A DNA stretch of 51,638 nucleotides from the NCBI GenBank assembly GCA_003567775.1, contig PWYR01000073.1, positions 1-51,638 on the forward strand. The letters are read 5' to 3'. Below, piece after piece: positions 24,237-32,527 of this stretch. The position numbers and the translations under genes were made by a program. The first letter of the stretch is position 1, and every line of letters begins with the position of its first letter. The stretch comes from Ignavibacteriales bacterium. Its GTDB lineage: Bacteria; Bacteroidota; Ignavibacteria; T3Sed10-11. Under the pieces are notes generated by a model. It ran no database searches. It was not told the origin of the DNA and saw nothing but the letters and a program-made list of their open reading frames with translations.

Positions 24237-25514
24237 TTATTCCCATCGTACCGCTTGCGCCGGCAGAATCTCCGATGCACGTTTCGCCGGGTATAACGCG
24301 GCAAGCGAAGATAATAGCAGCGCAGCTCCGCCGACGGCAAAAAAATCAAGCATCCGTATTTCAACCGGTAATGCGGGTATGATATAAACTGTCGGGTCGA
24401 GCGAAAAAAGATGATATCGAATTTGCAAATAACATACGATGTATCCAATGATGCTGCCAAGGATCGATCCGATTAACCCCACGAATACTCCTTCGAATAA
24501 GTAGATACGAACTACCTCGCGTTTGGTAGCACCCATTGCTTTCAATACACCAATATCTCGTGTCTTTTCAATAACCGACATCGTCAACGATCCGAGAATG
24601 TTAAAGGTTGCAACCGCGATAATTAGCGACAAAATAATATATGCCGCCCATCGTTCGATTTCCATAACCGAATAAAGATCGCGGTGCAGATCGTACCAGG
24701 TATTGACCTTGTATTCATCTCCAAGCTTACTTTGAAGATCATATTTTACACTATCGGATTGTCTGAAATTATGTAATCTAACCTCGACCCCGTTTATCTG
24801 TCCCCTTAAATTATACAAACTATTTGCACTCTGTAATGAAACAAACGCATAATTCGCATCATAATCCTGATTCATCGATTCATAAATCCCTGTTACAATA
24901 TACCGTCGAAGAATCGGCTGACCGAACCGTAAAAGCGCTGCTTCCATTCCCTGCGGACTGATAACAGTTACCGTATCGTCCATTACGACATTTAATCGAT
25001 CGGCAAGCCCTATTCCCACAACAATACCATCGGAACCGTCGGGAAGTTCAAGCTGTAAGGAGCCGAGAACTATCGATTCTTCGACGCCGGACACGTCTGC
25101 AATTTTTTCTGGATCCATACCACGGATGTTTATTATCCTATTTATATTTTGAACAATAATCATTGCCCTGCCCCCGATAACAGGTGAGTATGCCTCGACG
25201 CGTTCGTCAACTTCTACTGCCGCAGTAACCCGATCATAATCCTGTAAAGCGATTCCTCTTTCCGGTTCGATGCGGAGATGGGGATCAAAACCGACCAGAA
25301 TATCGGTTACAAGACTATTAAAGCCGTTGAACACCGAAAGTACAATTATAAGCGCCGCGACACCAACAGTGATACCGATGATCGAAATAAGCGAAATAAT
25401 TGTGATGAATCGAATTCTTCTTTTAAAAATACCGATCCCGAGATCGATGCCTTCCGACCTGCCGGACCGGTGAGAAAATAGATATCGACTCGCTATGAAA
25501 CGTTCAAATTTCAT
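24237..25514 (-). CDS. LolC/LolE-family lipoprotein-releasing permease (second of two)
   Basis: The 425-residue permease has an N-terminal helix (FITIISLISIIGITVGVAALIIVLSVFNGF), a periplasmic MacB-like core (about 65-285) and three C-terminal helices of FtsX type. The cytoplasmic coupling segment is SVIEKTRDIGVLKAMGATKREVVRIYLFEG. Its stop is followed by lolD. A short insertion (EGIDLGIGIFKRRIRF) after the start is unusual. It pairs with the next gene upstream to form a LolCE-type heterodimer. Which of the two acts as LolC or LolE cannot be decided without alignment. Confidence 0.93.
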   Translation of the reverse strand: MKFERFIASRYLFSHRSGRSEGIDLGIGIFKRRIRFITIISLISIIGITVGVAALIIVLSVFNGFNSLVTDILVGFDPHLRIEPERGIALQDYDRVTAAVEVDERVEAYSPVIGGRAMIIVQNINRIINIRGMDPEKIADVSGVEESIVLGSLQLELPDGSDGIVVGIGLADRLNVVMDDTVTVISPQGMEAALLRFGQPILRRYIVTGIYESMNQDYDANYAFVSLQSANSLYNLRGQINGVEVRLHNFRQSDSVKYDLQSKLGDEYKVNTWYDLHRDLYSVMEIERWAAYIILSLIIAVATFNILGSLTMSVIEKTRDIGVLKAMGATKREVVRIYLFEGVFVGLIGSILGSIIGYIVCYLQIRYHLFSLDPTVYIIPALPVEIRMLDFFAVGGAALLLSSLAALYPAKRASEILPAQAVRWE

Positions 25515-26734
25515 TATGCAAACCTTATCGCCTTAACAGGATCAAGCCGACTTGCAAGATGTGCCGGGACGAATGTACAGATAAAACACATTAAAAGAGC
25601 AACTACCGATACAATCAAATAATGCAACGGCTCAAGTGCAATTGGCACATAGTTCATATAATAAATCTCGCCGGGAAGAGATATAATTTTGAAACTATAT
25701 TGTATATAGCAAAGCATAAATCCGAACAGATTGCCGATAATGATTCCAATTCCTCCGATGATCATACCATCAATTATAAATATTTTTCCGATGCTTCCGT
25801 GAGTCATGCCGAGAGCTTTCAAAGTACCTATCTGCCTTGTTTTCTCCATAACCAGCATCAACATAGTACCGATGATATTAACCGAAGCAACCAGTATGAT
25901 CAGGCCCAGTATCAATGGGATGGGTTTTTTTTGCAGTTCAATCCAGGTAAATAAATGGCGGTACATCTGATACATCGTCCGTGGATAGTGCGGGTAACGA
26001 AGCACATCGAGAAGCCCCTCAGAAATATCATTAATACGTCCAACATCATATACCATAATATCATAGCCGGTTACTGCCATATCCATTCGTAGCATTCGTT
26101 GTGCTGCTGATAGACTAACAAATACATAGATATCGTCATATTCAGCCATACCGGTTTCATATATACCCGTAACAATAAACTGTGCCGCCCGGGCAAAACC
26201 GATTACGGTCCCTTCAGCCTGTTCAAGCGCAAAGATTGTCACCCGGTCGCCGGGTTCGACAACGAGTAACCGAGCGAGCTTCTCACCGATTATTATTCCT
26301 CCCCGGTTCGGTTCCTGTTCGGAAAGTTCGAATGAGCCGGCAATGATATAATCTTTTATCAACGTTTTATCGCTGTCGGCTTCTAAACCTTTCATCAATA
26401 TACCCTCGAAACCCTCCTGCGAACGAATCATTCCTTCACGCTGAATAAAAGGAGTAACCGCCTTTATCCCCACTGTTGCACGGAGGGTATTGAACGTGTG
26501 TTCATAATCTCGCAATGGCTGATTCTGGAATCCCGTTACCTGAATATGTGATGAGAATCCGACCAGTGTTCCCTCCAGTTTGTTTTCAAAACCGGTAATA
26601 ATCGAAAGAGAAACTATGAGTACGGTCGTTCCGATCGCAACACCGAGTATTGCGATGAATGTTATAAACGAAATGAAACCCGTCCGGTGCCGGGATGATA
26701 AATAGCGACGGGCTATAAAAAATTCATACGCCAT
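25514..26734 (-). CDS. LolC/LolE-family lipoprotein-releasing permease (first of two)
   Basis: The 406-residue permease begins FIARRYLSSRHRTGFISFITFIAILGVAIGTTVLIVSLSIITGFENKLEG, the conserved start of LolC/E. It has a periplasmic domain (about 60-260) and FtsX-like helices with VMEKTRQIGTLKALGMTHGSIGKIFIIDG. With the following permease and lolD it forms the inner-membrane exporter that passes lipoproteins to LolA. Its stop and the next ATG overlap by one base, indicating coupling. LolA and LolB are not in the window. Confidence 0.93.
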   Translation of the reverse strand: MAYEFFIARRYLSSRHRTGFISFITFIAILGVAIGTTVLIVSLSIITGFENKLEGTLVGFSSHIQVTGFQNQPLRDYEHTFNTLRATVGIKAVTPFIQREGMIRSQEGFEGILMKGLEADSDKTLIKDYIIAGSFELSEQEPNRGGIIIGEKLARLLVVEPGDRVTIFALEQAEGTVIGFARAAQFIVTGIYETGMAEYDDIYVFVSLSAAQRMLRMDMAVTGYDIMVYDVGRINDISEGLLDVLRYPHYPRTMYQMYRHLFTWIELQKKPIPLILGLIILVASVNIIGTMLMLVMEKTRQIGTLKALGMTHGSIGKIFIIDGMIIGGIGIIIGNLFGFMLCYIQYSFKIISLPGEIYYMNYVPIALEPLHYLIVSVVALLMCFICTFVPAHLASRLDPVKAIRFA

Positions 26735-26743
26735 AATTGTACA

Positions 26744-27394
26744 TCAATGAGAATGGCCGAGCATAAGAATAATACCGGCCGTTAATGCAATAATTAATCC
26801 CGCGATTGAGTGTGTATACCGTTCGAGCGACTTAAGATTAACGAATGATGCGCCCATCCAGGCAAAATACACAAGCACCATCATAACAATTACGGTTACC
26901 AATGAAAAAATCGCACCGATAACGACAACACCTAACCAGCTCTCGCCTACCGCTAAAAACATTAACGGAATAAGCGGCTCGCACGGACCGAGAAAAAATA
27001 CGGCAAAAACCGTCCAGATGGTAACTGTTTTCTTTGCACTCAGCTTTTCGTCAATATCGTGCGAGTGACTATGGGGTTTTCGGGCATGTTTTAATCCCCA
27101 AAGTGCATATGCAACTCCAAAACCGATTAACAGCCAAATAGCCATATGATGCCGCCAATGTTCGAAACCTTCGATCATCGTTGCCACACCGAGCGCTATT
27201 CCGATAGCGCCGAGCAGTAAGGAAGAACCGACATGTCCGAGTGCACCGGCAAATGTTATCAACATCAATCTGCCCTTTGTCCAATTTCGCGCTCTGCCCA
27301 GCATTACGAACGGCATCCAGTGATCGGGAGCTAATGCATGAAAAAATGCGATCGAGAAAGAAGCCCCCATTAATGCAATAAAACTTTCACTCAT
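26744..27394 (-). CDS. NicO/UreH-like metal permease
   Basis: The 216-residue membrane protein has about six helices. Its first helix carries HALAPDHW, an HX4DH motif like that of nickel/cobalt transporters. Later come FAGALGHVGSSLLLGAIG and FFLGPCEPLIPLMFLA, then a His-rich cytosolic loop (ARKPHSHSHDIDE) and a C-terminal GHSH. These points fit the NicO/UreH-like family that moves Ni2+ or Co2+. The direction and metal are not certain. It lies between prfB and the lol genes, with four- and nine-base gaps, so co-transcription is likely. No nickel enzyme is in the window. Confidence 0.8.
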   Translation of the reverse strand: MSESFIALMGASFSIAFFHALAPDHWMPFVMLGRARNWTKGRLMLITFAGALGHVGSSLLLGAIGIALGVATMIEGFEHWRHHMAIWLLIGFGVAYALWGLKHARKPHSHSHDIDEKLSAKKTVTIWTVFAVFFLGPCEPLIPLMFLAVGESWLGVVVIGAIFSLVTVIVMMVLVYFAWMGASFVNLKSLERYTHSIAGLIIALTAGIILMLGHSH

Positions 27395-27398
27395 AATT

Positions 27399-28521
27399 TT
27401 ATACCGATTTTATAACCGATTGTGATCCGTATTCAATGAGAAACGCCTTAATAAATTTATCTATGTCGCCATCCATGACGCCGCGCGTATCGCTCGTCTC
27501 GACATTTGTGCGGTGATCTTTTACCATATTATAGGGATGAAAAACATAAGATCTTATTTGGCTTCCCCATTCGATCTTCTTTTTTGTTCCTTCGATAGCG
27601 TCGCGTTTTGCTTCTTCTTCTTCCCGCATCTTTTGATACAGCCGCGCTTTTAACATCATCATAGCTCGCTCACGATTTTGATGCTGCGACCGTTCCTGCT
27701 GACACGATACGACAATACCCGACGGTAGGTGCCTGATACGAACGGCTGTTTCAACTTTGTTCACATTCTGTCCGCCCTTGCCGCCCGCTCGAAAGGTATC
27801 CATTTCAATATCGGCAGGGTTGATTTCGATATCGACGTCACTTTCGTTTTCAATTTCGGGATATACAAACACGGAAGCAAATGAAGTATGACGCCGCGCA
27901 TTAGAATCGAATGGTGAAATGCGCACTAATCGATGTACGCCATTTTCAGCTTTTAGATAGCCGTAGGCATAATTTCCCTTGACCTCGATGGTTGCGCTCT
28001 TAATACCCGCGCCGTCGCCTTCGAGCATATCAAATAAAGTAGCGGTCAAACCTTTCCGCTCTACCCACCGCATATACATTCGCATAAGCATTTGCGCCCA
28101 ATCCTGAGCTTCGGTGCCCCCAGCACCCGCGTGAATCGTCAGCAATGCGTTGCGTGTATCGTCTTCGTGACTTAACATACTATGGAACTCAAGGTTGGCA
28201 ACTCCTTCTTTCACTCTTTCGAGTTCATCATCGATTTCAGCTTGCAACGAATCGTCTCCCGATTCTTCGGCAAGTTCAATCAGAGTGGCAAGGTCTTCGA
28301 TTTGTTTATTCAGATCAGTCCACGTATCGACCCACTCTTTTCGCGTGTTAATTTCACGCATTACTTTTTGTGCGGTAATGTTGTCATCCCAAAAGCCGGG
28401 TTCCTGCGTCTTTTCCTGGAATTCGGCTATTTCATGTTCCTTCCCTTCAATGTCAAAGATACCTCCGCAGGTATAGAATTTTCGATCGAATATCCCGGAC
28501 TTCAGATTTAATGTCTTGCAT
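27399..28521 (-). CDS. prfB: Peptide chain release factor 2, with programmed +1 frameshift
   Basis: RF2 recognises UGA and UAA stops. The main ORF (track 27399..28361) has the GGQ motif ([16 protein letters not shown]) and the RF2 anticodon-like region. Its N-terminus is encoded upstream in another frame. From ATG 28521 (ribosome site GAGG) the reading is [22 protein letters not shown], then UGA at 28455-28453. After slipping +1 at CTT-TGA-C, the frame continues [24 protein letters not shown] into the ORF. The joined protein has 373 residues, normal for RF2. The frameshift lets RF2 limit its own synthesis. It lies 17 bases behind the AtuA C-terminal gene. Confidence 0.96.
28452..28470 (-). 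promoter_or_regulatory. prfB programmed +1 frameshift site
   Basis: The minus strand reads CTG CGG AGG TAT CTT TGA C: an internal Shine-Dalgarno (GGAGG), three bases, the CTT slippery codon, an in-frame UGA and a following C. Spacing equals the E. coli site. Both reading frames close correctly around it. Confidence 0.95.
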
Positions 28522-28538
28522 TTTTCCTCACCTCTCGA

Positions 28539-28862
28539 TTAAACTGTTTCTTCTATTTCAAATTCCATGCGCAATAATGCTGCTGCATACGTTTTGCCCT
28601 GTGCATCGATCATAAGAGATTTTGTGCCTCCGCCGCCGAGCGCGCCGTGTAATAAAAAATTTAATGCTCCTAAGTTCGGCAGTTCAAACCGCTCCACCTC
28701 ACCTTTTACCATCTCTCCGAAAAAAGATTTAACTTTTTCGGCGGTAACGTATTTCTTCAAAATCGGATAATGAATTTCCTCACGCGCAATTAAACCGATA
28801 TTAGCAGTATCACCCTTATCCCCGGACCGCGCGTGCGCAATATCAATTAATCGTATTTTCAT
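28539..28862 (-). CDS. AtuA-like C-terminal domain protein (small partner)
   Basis: The 107-residue protein begins RLIDIAHARSGDKGDTANIGLIAR, the hallmark of the small ferredoxin-fold domain found at the C-terminus of AtuA proteins. It continues to FELPNLGALNFLLHGALGGGGTKSL. In many organisms it is fused to the large AtuA domain; here it is a separate ORF one base behind the large gene, so the pair is a split version. AtuA family members act with acyclic-terpene or leucine-type acyl-CoA degradation in pseudomonads. No such carboxylase is in the window. Confidence 0.9.
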   Translation of the reverse strand: MKIRLIDIAHARSGDKGDTANIGLIAREEIHYPILKKYVTAEKVKSFFGEMVKGEVERFELPNLGALNFLLHGALGGGGTKSLMIDAQGKTYAAALLRMEFEIEETV

Positions 28863-28863
28863 A

Positions 28864-30225
28864 TTATAGTTGCTCTATCGTTATTGACGGTTGCACTGCA
28901 TCTTTAGGGATCAAAGCAGGCCAGAACGCGATCACCTCACTTGGTTTCGGTCGACCACCGGCAAACCCAGTTACACTCGGCGGACCGGTAAGTATCAACG
29001 GTGCAATTTCTTTACCGAAACGCTCGACCGATTCAAAGTCATTTCCCCGAACACCGAACCGTAGCGCCACCTCATTTATTGGATTAGGTATTGCCGTAAG
29101 GTGACCATGACATGCGTTGACGCCGATAAACTCAGTGCGGATTTCATCAAATTGGAGTCCCAAATTTTGAAGACGTTTCCTCAAAATTTTATCTGCCGCC
29201 TGTGCTTTCTCCAGCGCATCGGGCCATGTATACGTCAAAGTACTTACCGCAGTATACCCATCGGTATAGGACATTGAAACTTTATACGTATCGGTACAGG
29301 GTTCGCCCTTTACCCCGGACATTTTAACACGATCTGGTCCGTCATCCGACAGTTGTATAGTCGTAAAATCGGCAACCGTTTCGGGTGTTATATAATTATT
29401 AGGATTACCGATCTCATACAACAGTTGCTCTTTTACCGTTTGTTGAGATACTAAACCGCCGGTGTCTTTGTGTTTCGTAATCACTATACTTCCATCGGCG
29501 TATGCCTCGGCGATAGGGAAACCTATATTTTCAAGATCGGGGACATTTTTCCAATCGGCGGAAAAATTGCCGCCGGTAGCTTGTCCGCCGCATTCCATAA
29601 TATGACCGGCTATTGTACCGGCTGCCAGCTTATCCCAATCGTCTTCGTTCCATCCATATTCATAGATCATCGGTGCAAGAGTAAGTCCGGTATCGGTAGT
29701 GCGCCCGGTAATAACAATATCCGCGCCCATTTGTAATGCTTCAACGATCGGGAATGCGCCGAAATACACATTTGCACTTGAAATCCTGTCGGCAATGGTT
29801 GAAACGACTTCACCTGTTTCCATGTTCCGGAAGTCGATACCATTGGAGCGAAATTCGTCGATCCGTCCTAAAATATCATCGCCCGTTACAACACCGATTT
29901 TCAATCCCTTTACCCCAAGTTTGCGGGCATTATCAAGAATCGCCTCTGCACACGCTTGCGGATTGACGCCTCCCCCATTGGTTATGATCTTTATATTGTG
30001 TTCAACACAATCCGGTAATATATCCGCTATCAGCGGTACCAGATCTTTAGCATAACCGAGTTTCGGATCGCGTCGCTTCTGTTTTTGCATAATGGACATT
30101 GTCACTTCTGCAAGATAGTCCATCACAAGGTAATCAATCGGTCCTTTCGTAACCTGTGCCCTGGGGGCTGTCAGCAGATCGCCCCAGAATCCCTGTCCGC
30201 TCGCTATCCGTATTGGTTCTTTCAT
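28864..30225 (-). CDS. AtuA/DUF1446-family protein (large partner)
   Basis: The 453-residue protein has the AtuA/DUF1446 signatures RIASGQGFWGD, GPIDYLVMDYLAEVTMSIM, TNGGGVNPQACAEAI, DIVITGRTTDTGLTLAPM and QATGGNFSADW. Family members occur in terpene and acyl-CoA catabolic clusters. The chemistry is not established. The small C-terminal domain is encoded by the next gene, separated by one base. It follows aspS by three bases and precedes prfB, so it is in a housekeeping-gene run, with no catabolic neighbours. Confidence 0.9.
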   Translation of the reverse strand: MKEPIRIASGQGFWGDLLTAPRAQVTKGPIDYLVMDYLAEVTMSIMQKQKRRDPKLGYAKDLVPLIADILPDCVEHNIKIITNGGGVNPQACAEAILDNARKLGVKGLKIGVVTGDDILGRIDEFRSNGIDFRNMETGEVVSTIADRISSANVYFGAFPIVEALQMGADIVITGRTTDTGLTLAPMIYEYGWNEDDWDKLAAGTIAGHIMECGGQATGGNFSADWKNVPDLENIGFPIAEAYADGSIVITKHKDTGGLVSQQTVKEQLLYEIGNPNNYITPETVADFTTIQLSDDGPDRVKMSGVKGEPCTDTYKVSMSYTDGYTAVSTLTYTWPDALEKAQAADKILRKRLQNLGLQFDEIRTEFIGVNACHGHLTAIPNPINEVALRFGVRGNDFESVERFGKEIAPLILTGPPSVTGFAGGRPKPSEVIAFWPALIPKDAVQPSITIEQL

Positions 30226-30228
30226 TAT

Positions 30229-32019
30229 TTATGACCGTATTTTTAAATGTAATTCTTTTAATTGTTCATCGGATACTTCCGACGGTGAACCATCCATAAG
30301 CGACAAACCGCTGCTTGTTTTCGGAAACGCTATCACATCGCGGATCGATTTCATACCTGCAAACAACATCACCATACGATCAAATCCGAAAGCAATACCA
30401 CCGTGCGGCGGCGCACCGTATTTAAATGCATTCAATAAAAATCCGAATTTTTCATCAGCTTCCTTCCGTCCGATGCCGAGTTTTTCGAATACCAACGATT
30501 GCAGTTCGGGAGTATGTATTCTTATGCTTCCTCCAGCAATCTCATTCCCGTTCATAACGAGATCGTAGGCGCGCGCTTTCACCCCTTCAACACTATCCTT
30601 TAACTTTTCAATATCTTCTTCACGGGGTGAAGTGAACGGATGGTGCATTGCATAATAACGTTTATCTTCTTCATTCCACTCAAACAACGGAAATTCCGTT
30701 ACCCACAACAAATCGATTTTATTACTTTGCATTCGATCCAGCCGTTTACCGAACTCAAGCCGTAAATCACCCAATACTTCGTAGCACTTCTTCCATGTAT
30801 CCGCGACTATTAAAATTAAATCGCCTGCAACGGCGCCGACTGCTTCCGTTATGGCGCTTAAATCATCCTGCGAGAGAAATTTCTGAACGGGAGTTTCAAA
30901 TCCGTTCTCCGTTACCTTGACATAAACCAATCCCCTTGCGCCCAGCGATTTTGTCAGATCGACAAGATTATCGAGTTGATTGCGGGTGTATGATGCACAT
31001 CCGGGTGCAACAAAGCCGGCAACCGCACCGCCGTTGTTGACCGTGTCGCTAAATACTTTAAATGAAACATTCTTGACAATATCCGACAATGTAACTATCT
31101 CAAGTCCAAAACGCCGATCCGGTTTATCGCTTCCATAACGCTCCATCGCTTCCTTGAAAGTTAATTGATCGAAGGGAGCAGCAACTTCAACATCAAGCAC
31201 CTCTTTTAACAATCGCACCATTAATCCTTCGGACATTGCGAAAATATTTTCTTCCTCAACAAAAGACATCTCGACGTCGATCTGTGTAAATTCCGGCTGC
31301 CTGTCTGCCCGCAAATCCTCGTCACGGAAGCATTTTACGATCTGAAAGTAACGATCGAATCCGGAAACCATTAATATCTGTTTATACGTTTGCGGCGATT
31401 GTGGAAGCGCATAAAATTTTCCTTTATTGATCCGACTCGGAACAAGAAAATCCCGCGCACCTTCGGGAGTACTCTTCATCAAAACCGGCGTTTCTATTTC
31501 GATGAAATTATGTTCATTAAAGTATCTGCGCGCCGCTTGCGCCATTTTATGACGCATGAGTAAATTGTTTCTCATTACCGGTCGACGAAGATCGATATAA
31601 CGATACCTCAACCGGTGATCCTCGTTTACATCCACCCGATCTTGAATATGAAACGGCGGGGTTTCCGCTTTGTTCAATATTTCAAGTTCCTGAACAATAA
31701 CATCGACTTCCCCCGTCGGAATATTGGGATTATATGTACCTTCCGGACGATGCTCGACTACACCTTTAACGGCAATTACATATTCTGCCCGTAGTGTCTG
31801 AGCGCGCCGGTAGATTTCTTCGTGATGCTGCGGCGCAAATACAATCTGTGAGATACCATACCGGTCGCGGAGATCGATAAATATAACACCGCCCAGATCG
31901 CGTCGCGTATCGACCCAGCCGTTGAGAACAACGGTTTCCCCGATGTGCTCTTTGCGTAATTCTCCGCAGGTATGTGTACGCTTAAGAAATGCGTTTCTCG
32001 TTTTTTTCACTATTTCCAC
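30229..32019 (-). CDS. aspS: Aspartyl-tRNA synthetase
   Basis: The 596-residue bacterial-type class II synthetase has an N-terminal OB fold (VVLNGWVDTRRDLGGVIFIDLRDRYG) and motif 2 FRDEDLRADRQPEFTQIDVEM. A GAD insertion lies in the middle (about 300-420) and the C-terminal motif 3 is HGGIAFGFDRMVMLF. The length fits bacterial AspRS. Whether it is discriminating or also charges tRNA-Asn cannot be judged by eye. A promoter and terminator lie upstream. AtuA follows three bases after the stop. Confidence 0.97.
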   Translation of the reverse strand: MEIVKKTRNAFLKRTHTCGELRKEHIGETVVLNGWVDTRRDLGGVIFIDLRDRYGISQIVFAPQHHEEIYRRAQTLRAEYVIAVKGVVEHRPEGTYNPNIPTGEVDVIVQELEILNKAETPPFHIQDRVDVNEDHRLRYRYIDLRRPVMRNNLLMRHKMAQAARRYFNEHNFIEIETPVLMKSTPEGARDFLVPSRINKGKFYALPQSPQTYKQILMVSGFDRYFQIVKCFRDEDLRADRQPEFTQIDVEMSFVEEENIFAMSEGLMVRLLKEVLDVEVAAPFDQLTFKEAMERYGSDKPDRRFGLEIVTLSDIVKNVSFKVFSDTVNNGGAVAGFVAPGCASYTRNQLDNLVDLTKSLGARGLVYVKVTENGFETPVQKFLSQDDLSAITEAVGAVAGDLILIVADTWKKCYEVLGDLRLEFGKRLDRMQSNKIDLLWVTEFPLFEWNEEDKRYYAMHHPFTSPREEDIEKLKDSVEGVKARAYDLVMNGNEIAGGSIRIHTPELQSLVFEKLGIGRKEADEKFGFLLNAFKYGAPPHGGIAFGFDRMVMLFAGMKSIRDVIAFPKTSSGLSLMDGSPSEVSDEQLKELHLKIRS

Positions 32020-32049
32020 TGACTTAAATTACTTCCGGTTACTTATATC

Positions 32050-32065
32050 GGTAATGTGGTAATGT
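32050..32065. repeat. Two perfect tandem octamers in the aspS leader
   Basis: GGTAATGT occurs twice in a row between the aspS promoter and start codon. It is short and may be chance, but it lies where leader elements are expected. Confidence 0.6.
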
Positions 32066-32084
32066 AAAAACACCGTAAATTTTT

Positions 32085-32113
32085 AATATACAAAAAGTTA
32101 GGCAAGGGAGCAA
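32085..32113 (-). promoter_or_regulatory. Putative promoter of aspS
   Basis: On the minus strand TTGCTC, 17 bp and TATATT lie about 60 bases before the aspS ATG, just downstream of the trxA terminator. This supports a new transcription unit beginning at aspS. Confidence 0.55.
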
Positions 32114-32133
32114 TTAATTTAAGGGAATGGGTA

Positions 32134-32160
32134 AAAAGGGCACCGGAAGGATGCCCTTTT
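32134..32160 (-). terminator. Terminator after trxA
   Basis: AAAAGGGCA and TGCCCTTTT form a 9-bp stem around CCGGAAGGA, seven bases past the trxA stop. The A and T runs on both sides make it active on either strand; trxA on the minus strand is the evident client. Confidence 0.92.
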
Positions 32161-32166
32161 CAACCA

Positions 32167-32496
32167 TTATGCTGTTACAACGTGCTTTTCTACTTTCTCG
32201 ATGAGATGCCGCTTCGGTACGGCGCCGATTATCTGATCGACCACCTGTCCGTCTTTAAATACAAGTAATGTCGGAATACTTCTTACGCCGAATTTACCTG
32301 CCGATTGCGGGTTCGAATCGACGTCAAGCTTAGCCACTTTTATCTTGCCTTCATACTCTCTTGCGATCTCTTCCACAACCGGTGCAATCATTTTACACGG
32401 ACCGCACCATTCCGCCCAAAAATCGACCAGAACAGGTGTTTCGGATTTTATCACCTCATTTTCAAAGCTTGAATCTGTTACTTCAATTGGTTTCAT
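32167..32496 (-). CDS. trxA: Thioredoxin
   Basis: The 109-residue protein is a classical thioredoxin with the active site WAEWCGPCK (Cys31 and Cys34), the cis-proline segment [10 protein letters not shown] and the C-terminal [12 protein letters not shown]. It reduces protein disulfides in the cytosol with thioredoxin reductase (not in the window). It lies 31 bases behind dnaE and has a ribosome site GGAGG. A strong terminator follows. Confidence 0.97.
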   Translation of the reverse strand: MKPIEVTDSSFENEVIKSETPVLVDFWAEWCGPCKMIAPVVEEIAREYEGKIKVAKLDVDSNPQSAGKFGVRSIPTLLVFKDGQVVDQIIGAVPKRHLIEKVEKHVVTA

Positions 32497-32527
32497 GCAT
32501 TCCTCCTTCTTCTAATTTGTAATTTTG

